The notes under the pieces: model-generated | Database searches by the model: none | What the model saw: the letters and a program-made list of their open reading frames with translations, nothing else | What the model was told of the DNA's origin: nothing | Shown: in pieces, positions 19,481-31,400 of the stretch | How positions within the stretch are numbered: position 1 is the stretch's first letter | Layout: the number at the start of each line of letters is the position of its first letter | Assembly: GCF_031127905.1 (NCBI RefSeq) | Contig: NZ_JARXIC010000019.1 | Coordinates: 16,398-80,397 of the forward strand | Origin: Thalassobacterium sedimentorum | GTDB lineage: Bacteria; Verrucomicrobiota; Verrucomicrobiia; Opitutales; Coraliomargaritaceae | Reading direction: 5' to 3' | Length of the DNA: 64,000 nucleotides | Made by a program: the position numbers and the translations under genes

Positions 19481-22400
19481 TTAGAGGGCGAATTCCCAGC
19501 CTAGGAAGGTTAAGGCAGGCTGATCACCATCGATCGGTGAAGTGAGAAGTTCCAATTGACCGATAACATCAAAACGACCAAATGGCACAGGAGATCGGAA
19601 GGTAAAGGATTCGGTGTATACGAAAGCATCTAACGTGAAGACGTGACGTCCATCAGCACGACCAATCGTGATGCCATTATTGCTATCCACAGTGACCAAT
19701 TCGCCGTTCACTAGATAAGAAGAAGGTTCAGACTCGTTAAAGCCACTCATGAAGTAATCGATTTCTTCCGCTGAGAGATGGAAGGTGCGTGCCGCCCCGG
19801 TATCCACAGTCGCCAGATCGATACGTGTCGCGATTGCCAATGGCTGAAGGATGAGTGAGCCCCGATAGAGCTGATCCCCCACCACACGGCGGCTGCTAAG
19901 CGTCGCATTAATATCAATATCTTCTGTAGCGAGCACAATCCGTCCGCCTGAGGCTTCAATACTGGCATCAACCGTCAGCGTGCCCGCAAGGTTGAAGAAG
20001 TGGATATTCCCCCCGGCACCCGTGCTCAGGCCTTCTGTATCCGAGCCAATGTTCTCCTCACCGATCACAGCGAACTCAACATCGCCGATAGTCGCGTCAC
20101 TGAGCTGCGCCAAGTAGATGCCAGCAGCGCCTGCAGTGACAGCTTCGATTACACCGGCGCGGATGTAGATTGCTTGAGCCACATCGCCCACGCCACCTGC
20201 AGCTTCGATGCGCATGCGATCCGCCTCAAGCAGGATGATACGACCAAGACCTGATTCAGCGGAGAAGTCTTGGGTGATACCAATAATGGAATCTGAACGA
20301 AGCGATAAGCCGCCCGCCTTGATGGATGCGCGAATGTCGATGGAGCGTGCTTCGAGGCGCAGCTCAAGTCCAGTGTAGTCCTGTTCGGCGAGCACACGAA
20401 CGACACCAGTGCGCAGGCCGTCCTGGCTGTTGACGAAGCGAACGTCGATGCCCTCGACACCACTGTGGGTGATGGAAACATTATCCCAGACCATGGAAGC
20501 ATTACCGAGTTCAAGCACGCCACCGTTATCACGATGGAAGTTCATGATGTCGTCGCCCTGGCCACCAATGAAGCCTTCGATAGTATTTGCTAAGTGAGAA
20601 ATCGTGTTGAGTCCGCCAACAGTCTGCGAGATGCCGCGCACGTTGATTTCCAAATCATCAGAGACTCCACTGAAATCGATGGTGTCGATACCAGCGCTGG
20701 TATTTTCATTCACCAGTGCGCTGCCCCAGTCATTACCCAGGATATAGGTATCATCGCCTAAGCCACCGCTAAGCACCGTGGAACCGCCAACGACTTCAAG
20801 CTGATCATTGCCGCTGCCACCAAAGAGGTAGGACTTCTTACTGCCTCCCATTAGGTAATCATTCCCCGCACCACCGATCACGTAGACATCGATAGGCATG
20901 TCGCTCTTAATGATGAATGCGTCATCGCCGTAACCACCTTCGAAGACCAGCTGAAGATCATAATCACCAGTCAGTTCGTCATAAAGGTCAGTGATGACAA
21001 AGCCCTGATTTTTACCAAAGGCAGACACTTTCAAGGTATGAACATCATCCTCAACGATCAGCTCCACAGTGAATGACTCGTCCGCATCCACACCGCCTCC
21101 GATGGTCAAACGCTGCCAAGCCCATGTGCCTGAGCTGAAGATGAACGAATGACTATTTTCAACCGCGAAGCGAGTGCCTTCCTTGCCTTCAATCAACTGG
21201 CCGACAGAATCAGGATCTGTGTGATCCACCAGATTACCGAGAGTCCAATCTTCGCCATTCAAGACGCCTGTCAGATTGATGTAGTCTAAGTCTGGTAATG
21301 CGCTCAATGCATCCAACAACTCAATACGAGTGTATGCCAGGCTCAGTTTCTCCAGCGGCCCTGGAACATTTAAGCGCTGAAGGTCACGGATATAGGTAGT
21401 GAAGAAAGTTGCTTCAGCTGGAAGTTCTAGGATGTCCTGATCCGGCGCCGAGCGATCGACCTCTGTAGGCTGCATGCGATTGAAAGCGGGTGCACGATCG
21501 ACATTACCACCGCCTAATAGGCCATTACGGCCATAGAGTGAATGATCCAGGGCGTATGCCGTGCTTGGGCCATCAAAGCTCCAGTAACCGACGAGGTCAA
21601 AGCGTTCAGCAGGATACGGCTGCACCATGTCGGAATTCACCTGAACATCGCTAAAGGCGGCATCCCAGATGCGAAGTTCGTCCATATCACCTTGGAAGTA
21701 TGCAACTGAACCAGGAGTGTCGCCAATGCCACCCGCAATGTTGAATTCGGTGCCCGTTCCCGCAGAAGCCGCGATTGCATGCGCAAAGCCTAGGTTGAAA
21801 CCGTTCTGAATCGATAGGCTGGAAGAAGTCGCCGTGCCCTGCGCGACAGCCACACCGTCCACATATAGCGTCTGCGCCACACCTGCACTATCGGCACTGA
21901 AGACGTAGGCGACATGGTGCCATGCGTCGTCGGCAAAATTCGTATTCTCACTGCGGATCACTTCGTAGCCATTATCAGCGCCGTCGTAGATGAAGACACC
22001 GATATTACCGAGCTCATCAATATAGATGGAACGATCCAGACCTGCAGCACCACGGACACCTGAGTCCATCGAGAACAGTCCCATCGCTTGGCCGAGGTTA
22101 TCCGTGCGGAACCAGAAAGTAACGGTGGACTCGATTTCGTTGATATCAGCATCAAAGTCAACGTATTCGCCAACGCCATCGCCGTCATCCCCATTAAAGG
22201 TGAGGATGCCCATTCCGTTATAATCCAAGCTGAAGACGCGCAGATTAGACAGGCCGGTGGTAGCACCTGAGACTGGATCTGTTGCCGGAACGAGAATCGA
22301 CAGATCACTAATACGATTACCATTGAGGTTCAATACTGTCAGGTTACGAGCGAAGTGCAGACCGACCACACTTTGGATCCCAGCATTCGGAGCTTGTAAC

Positions 22401-25400
22401 TCTATCAACGTCGCCATCTGGCTGGCCATGATCTTACCATGGATCACTGGATTACCGTCAAAGCCTTCAGTCACTGCGATACCAAGCGCCCTGGCGATGG
22501 CAGCGCGCAGTGCGAGATCAGGAATATAGACTTCAGTGTCTGGTTGACGTGGCTGTTGCACGCTGAACTCAGAAGTCGAGGGTAAGACATAATTCTCGTA
22601 GGACTGTAAGTCACGGATCTCCTTACGTTCGGCGACGAAGAAATTTGTGCCGCCGCCACCGAAGATACGGTCATGGTCTCCGTTACCAATCAATGTATCA
22701 TCACCTTCACCACCAATGATGGTATCACGGTCGGAAAGGCCATGAGTCAAACCTTGCTTCGGTGCCTTGACCTCGATCTTGAATGGAAGACCAACTAAGT
22801 TGCCATCAGTAATGTAAAGTGTCCCCGTGCCGCTGTTGCTTTCAGATAGGATGATGAATTCGCCATCTCCCACGAGCGTGGCAACTGCATTGATATCTGT
22901 TGCCAGTGTGCGGGTGCCTTCGACCGAACCATCTGTGCTGATAATTTGACCATCAAACTCATAGAACGCAATAGAACCCACCACACCAAGTAGCGAAGGA
23001 CTATTTGTCGAAGTACCGAATGGTAAGGTGCCACCGTTACTACTGACCAGCGGATACGTGCCATCACGGTAGCCATTTGAGATCCAGAGACTGTAATCGA
23101 CGAAGCCTTCGACCAGCGCAGCGTCGTTACGGACGATAAAGACAATACCGTTGGCGGTGTAGGCCATGTCAGAAATAGTGCCTGGAACGACCGGTGAAAG
23201 GTCCACCACCATACGAGTGCCCTCGGTGGTACCATCACTGACAAAGAGTGCAAATCCAGCAGAGGCATCCTCATTTACAATAAAGCCTGTGAAGGCCAGC
23301 TGATCTCCAGCAGCAATTAAGTTACCCGCAGCACGTGGCAAGAAGGCAACCAATTCCACGCCCGCATCAGTCATCTTCCAGAGCATGCGTGTATCAAAGG
23401 CCCCCTTGATCTGTCCTGCGATGAAGTAAGTCTCCCCATTCCAAAGCACATGTTCATCTACCTCGCCGGGCAGCACATCCACATCGACGCGATTACTATC
23501 CACAAGTCCACGAGTGGAGTGAAGGCTGGCGATCCCGGTGTCTTCATCAGTCACCGTGAAATACAAGCGTCCGCCTTCAATCGCAACAAAAGCGGTTTCG
23601 CCCCCCAAATCAGCATCCAACACGACCGTGCCGGCTTGCTGCCCACCCAGCAGCGGATCTCCAAGACCATTACTGACCCAAAGTTGATTGCCTGATGCAG
23701 TTTCCACGGTGAAGAGCACGCGGCCCTCAAAAGCGCCTAGAAGTTTGTAGCTGATCGCATCGAGCGCAGCTAATGCATCGACCTTGAGCGGCTCGGCTCC
23801 ATAGGCTTGACCTTCACCCGTAGTCGCACGCCAGAGTGTCAGGCTTCCTCCCGTATTCACTAAGTAGAATAAGTGATCCTCGACCGCGATGATATCACCG
23901 CTCTCATGCCCACCGACGCTGACTGCATCCAGCGCATGGGTGCCCGAAGCGGTCGCATCCGTAGCCATCCAGCTGCCATCCAGCAGGAAGACCACACGAT
24001 CTCCCGCGACGGTCAGGTCGCCAAACTCAGCGCCTGAGTTGGTGTAGAAGGCATTGGCCACCGCAGCATCCGTGAAGAGCGCATCGCCGACACGGAAGAT
24101 CAAGGTGCCCGCGAGACCAACAAAGTCGTCCACTGCGCCATCCAGATCACCCACTTTTTCAGCAAACTGACCAGTGACGCTCCACAGTTCTGTGTCCTCA
24201 CCGTTATTGATGGTAAAGTAAAGTGTATCCTCGACGCCACCGACCAAGCGAAGGCTCTCTGCACTCACAAGATTACCATTTGCATAACGCACGGCTGCCG
24301 TGAGGCCATTGATCCCGTTCGTGCGCCATAGCACCAGATCAGTGCCATTCGTTGCGGTACGGAAGAAGTAAGTGTAGTCTTTCGCAGTTGCGATTGAAGT
24401 GCCGTCATCGACGACGACTGCGGCACCACTCTCAACCAGTGAGATACCATCAGTTGGACCATCCACACGCAGGAAGTATGTGCCAGCATCCAATTGGCTC
24501 AGATCGATGACTGCTTGATCCGACTGCAGCAAGCGTCCTTCTTCTGTATAGAGTGAACCTGTGACAGCCTCGGCCGAACCAGTCACGACTTCAAGCTGGG
24601 TGCCGCCCTCAGCCGTCGCATGCGCGATCGTCACACCAGATGCATTGGAGACCGGGCCGTCATGCTTGAGCAGGAAGGTCACCCGTGTATGACCATCCAG
24701 TAGCAGCTGGCGGATCAACTCAGTGACATCGACAGTTGTTTCATTGGAATTTTCAGATGTGCGCAGCACTTCGATCGCATTCGTTAAACGATCCGCATCA
24801 GCTGCATCCACCAGCCCATCGCCGGAATCATTCACGATATATACAATCATTGGCGGCACCACACTATCGACACTATCGACGAGCTGTAGCCCCCGGAAAC
24901 CTTGCGCCGTATCGACCACTGTCCAAAGCACGTTGGCTCCTGTATCATTGGCAGCGGTGAAAATAAGGCGATCTCCCAGCATGACCAGATTGGATGGATC
25001 ACTGATCGCAAGGCTTGGGCTACTATTGAGAAGATCAACTCGTGTGGTGCCCGCAAGTGTGAGATCACTGGACCAAAGTGCGGAACCACGTGCATTACCA
25101 AAGCGGAAGAAAATTTGATTCGTAGCAGTCGCCACGCTGGTGACCAAGCTCAGAGTACCACTGCCCATATTCCGCACTTGCAGCGCAGCAGCTGGATCTG
25201 TGGATTGGATTACAGCGATACGATTTTCACCTGTCGCAGAGTAGACGAAGACCAATTGCTCATTGACCATCGTAAATGAGTGGAACATCGCATCGACGGT
25301 GTCGGTATCAATCGCCGTCGTGCCATCTGTAGTCAGTTCGACTAAGACAGGACTCTCATCCAATTGATACAATTTCGGACGATCTTGGCTATCATTGACT

Positions 25401-28400
25401 ACATAGTAAAAAACAGCGCCGTCAGAGAAGTCTGCTGAATATAGCGTCGCAAAGGTCTCATTGGCCGCCAAAGAGACTCGTAAAGTCGCATTGCCTGCGT
25501 CCATTTCATACAAGCGCTCAATGCCGTTATGCGACTCTACCAACATTAACTTATCTCCATGAACCACTGCCTGAGTGATCGTGCCCCATGCTTGGAAGCG
25601 GCTGGCAGCCAAGGTGGTGCTACCAAAGCGCTCGACCGTATTGCTAACAGTTAATGCGGCAATGTTCCCATCGGATAGCACACCATAAGAGAGTGGATTC
25701 TGAGCACTGACTAAGGCAGTGATGGAGCTGCCATCGTAGAAGCTAAGCAGATTACTGTTAGTGCGATCCAGGAAGTAGAAACGATCACCACCGATCTGAA
25801 CTCTGGAATTACTTGGCAGTTGAACGCTCAACGGATTCGCGGCGTATCCATCTGCAGTCACCTGCCACAGGCGGACATCCGTGCTACCGGCAATGAAGTA
25901 AAGATTGCCGTCCATTTCGAAGAGACTGTGTGGTGCGATGATCGAGGTAGACTCGTTAGTAATGACGGGTAATTCGCCCAGGCTTCCTGGTTGTGGGTGG
26001 ATCACGCCACTACCGTCGTGGACAACGCTCGCACCTACCTCAGCAACCAGAGCCCCAGCCAATGGAGCTAAAATGGCCGTTGAGCTACCGCGCACAACAG
26101 CTGCCGTCAAACCGGCGACACTGGTATCCGCATTGATTGCCGCGACGATATCTGCCAAAGTCGAGAGACCGAGGCGATAGCCCACAGTCATCACGCGGCT
26201 GCTCGCATCCCAATCAACAGTCACAGTGCTATCAACAGCTGTGTCCACTAGGCGAATTTGGATGCCATTGGCAGCGGCATTCTCACTCGCAGCTACAGTC
26301 GTATCGGAGTCGCTTGATGTATAACGGACTTCTAACGAGTTACCATAGACTTCGTATGTGGCTGTAGCCGCATTCGCGCCTCCACCAGACAGTGTGAGGT
26401 GACCGTTCAAGAAGTTCACAATTTGCGCAGCCGTAGTCGAACCGTAAGGCATGAAGATCGTGATCAAACTATCGACGCTACTAATGGAGACGCTCAACGT
26501 GCCTAGAGCACTGCTATCAGCGAAACGCACAGCATAGCCGTCATATATCGGATCCAGGCTGATGGTGAAATCATTCTCATCCCCGGGAGCACGTAAAGTC
26601 GCAGTGGACATCACTGGCGCGGTGCCTAAGTCGATCGCGCCGCGAGCCACATAGAGGGCCTCTTCACTGTCTGCACTCACCGTTGCAACTAAGTCGTGTG
26701 TAGCCAGAGCAGTAGTGAGATCGCTCAACGTAGTCGTGCCTTCAACTAAAGTAATGATGTAATCAAATGCTACCGTCGTCGAAATGCCGAACGCATCACC
26801 AAGTTGAATCGTAACCTTCTTACCAGTGAAGCTAGCATGCGTAGCAGGATTTGTAGAAGTAAGTGTCAGCGTGCGTCCCGAAGCACCTGTCAACGGCACG
26901 TCCACTGTAGCGGCCACCGGGTTCACACCATTGGCAAGTTGAGCACTCGCATTGGTCATCGCCACCGTATCGGCTGCAGAGAACGTAGCAGTGAGTCCAG
27001 CGGACGAATCGTTGATGAGCGTCAAAATAGCGGCCAATGTCGTCGTACCTGGGATGAAATTCACGGTCAGAACTCTCTCAGTGGCATCCCAGTCCGCTGC
27101 AGGTGTCTCACCGTCTCCGACCAATAGGACTCGAATACCATTTGAGCTAGTTCCAGTCGCATCCGCAGTGAAAGTCAGCGTGCCCGCGGGACCGCCCACA
27201 GTGGCGAGATTCAAATCAGCTGTTGCAGCAACAGCAGGTACCAGAGCTTGATCGACCGCGTATGAGCCACCGGCATTACCGCCGCTGTTAACAATATCAG
27301 TACCTGTAGCGCTCGTTGTGACTGTCGCGCCTGCCAGCGCTGCTTGCAATGCTGCGAGCACTTGAGTGACCGTGGTGGAATCATCTGAATTAACACGCAC
27401 AGCCAAGACACCTCCGGAGAGGCTGGCACTGGCATGAATCGCATCCGCTGAATCCAAATCATAAGCGATGCTCGCACTCGTGATTTCGTGAGTCGCGGAA
27501 TCGATGTCGAAATCATACGAATAACCACTGGCGCCCGTGCGGCTTAATGTAAGTGTGCCTTGATGTGTCACGACGACGCTACCATTCGCCAAGGTCACCA
27601 GCGGAAGATCAAGCGTCGCACTCGTGCCACTGACCGTAACTGAACTGAAATCGCCCGTATAGTCCCCCAGAGCCGTCGCCAAGTCTGCATGTGTCGCCGT
27701 GCCAGGTAAGGCGTAGGCCACATAACTCGTGCCCGTCTTTACGATGCGAACTGGAGTGGTCGAATTCAGCAGGTTACCTTCGGAATCCTCAAAGGCTCCA
27801 ACTAAGCTCACTTGAAGTGCATTACCTGCGGTGCCAGTCAATGCGGAGGTTAACACGATGCTAGCACTTCCCAATGTCCAAGTGACTGTCGACTTCACCT
27901 CATTGGTGCCATCACTAAAGGCAACCACATTGACGACCTCCGACGCATTGCCCACGACGACTGCAGAGATCGGATTCCCTGTCGCATTAGAAATCGCCGT
28001 CGCGATATCGCCTAGAGTCGAAACGCCTGGTTGATAATTAATGGTAAGTGTCGAACTGGCATCTGTCCACGTAGCAGAGGCAGCAACACTCACGGTGTTG
28101 ATCACTAGCTCCATGCCATTTAAGTTCAGCACACCCACTTCAGTGAAAGCAAGGCCTTCACTACTATCGAACAAAGTAATCGAGCCGGTCACACCCGCAA
28201 AAGTCAGACTCTGAGAAGCAGGCACACGCAACTGACCTCCGGCAAATGTCGCCATAGCTGCAATCAATATGCCGTTGCCGCTCGTGCTCGATTTAAGATC
28301 CACAGTCCAATCCGATGCCAATGCAATCGGCTCATCGAAATAATCCACCAAGTCCTGTGCAGTGCTACTGCCGCCAACGACTTTAAGGTAGAGAATGTCA

Positions 28401-31400
28401 CCGACGATATCATGCGTAATAGAACCAGTCGTGGAATAATCGATGATGACAGTGGGATTACCATCCAAGCTTGGAGGAGTGAAAACGAGAACGTCCTCCG
28501 AACCAGGCACTGCAATTTCGATACTCGTGGCTGGATCAATCACAACGATTTCGCGACCATTTCCTGTATGTGCGACCAAATACAGTTTACCATCTGATAC
28601 GATCAGATCACTCGGATCGCTACTACCAGGGCCCGCGCGGAAATCAGAAACAAGTGACGCACTCGTGCCTGCAATGTTAGTTGACCAGAGCTCACGTCCG
28701 GTATCTGTGCTGGTGGCTGCAAAATAGACACGACCATTAAAGGCGGTAAAGCTAGTTGGATCGGAATTTGCCGCGCCAGTCGCGATGTTAGCGATGCGAG
28801 TGCTGCTCCAAGAACCACTGGTGTAAACTGCCTTCCAAGCTTCGCTACCGCCGGATTGATCCGCAGCAAAAGCGAAGCTCAGGCCAGTCTTACCGAAGAC
28901 GTCCATCAATGGGGTCAAGGCACGAATATTCTGAGTACCACTTCCAACGCTGATATAAGTCACCGAATCTGAGTCAGATGGATCGATCAGTGCGATTTGC
29001 TGATCATTACTTGAATTGACTACGACCAATGCCAAGCGTGCATTGCTGCTCTCTGGCGTCACAGTCAACATGCTGGGGCTCGTCTTACCAGTCAAAGTGA
29101 CTGCCGAGAATGAACTGCCATTTGCAGCTAATTTCCAGAGACCTGTGGTGCCATTGGACGCGAGGCCGATGAGGTAAATAGTTCCGTCCACTTCGACAGC
29201 TTCTTGAATGGATTGCAGGTAAAGCGTCGATGACGCACTATTAACCAGTGGTGTCGCAGACGCACTCGCCGAAGCGGAAGGTGCCAAACGAACCGACCAC
29301 ACTTTACTCAGGCCTCCATCAAATGCGATGAAGAAGGCATAATCTCCGCTGACTGTCAGCTGGCTAGCATCCGAGATTGGACCAGAACGTTGTAATGAGA
29401 CTACTGATACATTGGAAATTGACCAAGTGCTGCCTGTGTTGCCGTCTACGATACTCCATAGATCGCTGCTACCGATTGCATAGAGCGTATTCCCTGAGAA
29501 CAAGACTTCGCTCACATTACTCAGAGCACTAATCGATTCGGCAGCAGAGGCACCTGTAGCCACCACATAAACGCTGCCTTGATTGACAAAATAGACCGAA
29601 GTTCCATCCGAGGCCATTGATGCAATGGAGTCTGTCATTCCATCCTTGATGAGACGCAAGCCTGAGCGTTGCTCATTCATTTCCCATAGCTGGTAACGAG
29701 CCGTGACCATATCGAACTGAGTGATAAAGATACGTGAGCCCACTGCCATAATCTCCAGCGGTGTGCCCGTGAGCGTATCAATCAACTCTGTGCCAAACGG
29801 AGTGCCATCACTTAGCCACAGCTCGAAGCCACCATTTCCATCAGCGACAGTGAAGTAAAGTGTGGTCGCACTCACGCCTTCAACGATAACGATATTGTCA
29901 GGCAAGCTGACATCGGCCCCACTAAGACCCGCTAAGCGCAAAGTCACACGCTTCAACATCTCAGGGTCGTCGAGCGCACCCAGATATGGAGTCAGGTCAA
30001 ACTCAAGCACTCCAATGTCCGTCTCGTCTGTAAAGGTCAGACCGAGACCGCTGAGGTTCACAGTTCTATCTGAGCCATCAGTTTGAATGATTCCAGAGAA
30101 GCCAGACACGACAGTCTCCGTCTCCGTACCAGCGACTGGGCTCAAGCGTATCATATCTCCCAAGCTGCCGTCACCCAAAGTGGTGAAGCGATACCACTTA
30201 GCCGACTCACCCGGTAGTATGGTGTAGCGGCTGCTATCAGGGAATCCGTCACCAGTCAGATCAACATCGTAGAATGCAGAAGGACGTCCAATACCGACAT
30301 CTACGAGGAAGCTACCAGCTCCCGCGAAGCTGCGGTTGGTGAGAATATCGAAGCCTGTTTCTGGCATCTGCTCAATCGTGCGGGCTCCATTGATCAGATA
30401 AAGGATACCTGCATTGACACGCACCCCCCCCAGCGAGCTATTCGCAGTCGGCGCACCAATGAAGAGATCATGGATGCCGTCGTCGTTAATATCCATCGCA
30501 GCCGTGCGTGGAAGCACACCGAAGCGATCGGTTTCACCCGTGCCTTCAATAATGATGTTGGCGTCGCGCAACTCAAGCGGTGCAGGTGAATCGTAATTGG
30601 AGATCGAGAAGAAGATGTAGATCGCGCCACGAGTGCTGCTAGTCAAAACCTGGCTCATATCGTCAGTTTGGCCCGCAGCGCGAACGAACTCAGAGCGACC
30701 AATAATGAGATCGAAATTACCATCTCCATTCAAGTCACCCGCAGTGACGTAAAGATCGCTGAAGATCGAAGTGGAGCCAAACTCACCCAACGCAGCTTGG
30801 TTGATGCGAATATCCGCACCATCGTTCGCACTAAATGGATCTTCCATCGCCTGACGCCAGTCGGCCGAGCCCTTAAAGATCAAGATACCGCCCGAAGCAT
30901 TACCTGCATCTTCACGATCACGAGTCAGTGCGAAGTCGTCAGCACCATCATTATCAATATCACCGAGAGCGAAGATTTCGCTACCAATACCAGTGCCGTA
31001 GGTTTGCCAGATCGAATCAGTAAACAGGCGCGCTTGGTCTTCCGCGAACAAGCTCACGGTGAAGAGTGTGCGGAAAGTCGTCGCATTGACTGAAGTCGCC
31101 AGTCGTTCAATCACCGCAGTCGCGGTGACCTGTGCATCACGTAACGTGATGAACAATGTATCTGCTGTAGATTCTGAATCGACCTCAACCCCTTCGATTT
31201 GAGTGCTGTCATACTTAACAACGATTCGATAATCATTCTGGTCGGCGGAGCTGAGAAGCGCACGAACTAGAAGATTGTTATTCGCCCCGCTGATTTCGAG
31301 AGCCGCAGACGCGCGCGTATCAACAGAGCCACCTGAGGTTACGGTATCGAAAATAACGCTATCATCAGGAATCTCGACACCTGGAGTGATCACCGCACCA

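Noticed and set aside
24600..24850. Cohesin-dockerin scaffold
   Set aside because: Only half a dockerin motif is seen and no cohesin-like domain, so assembly by this route is not supported.
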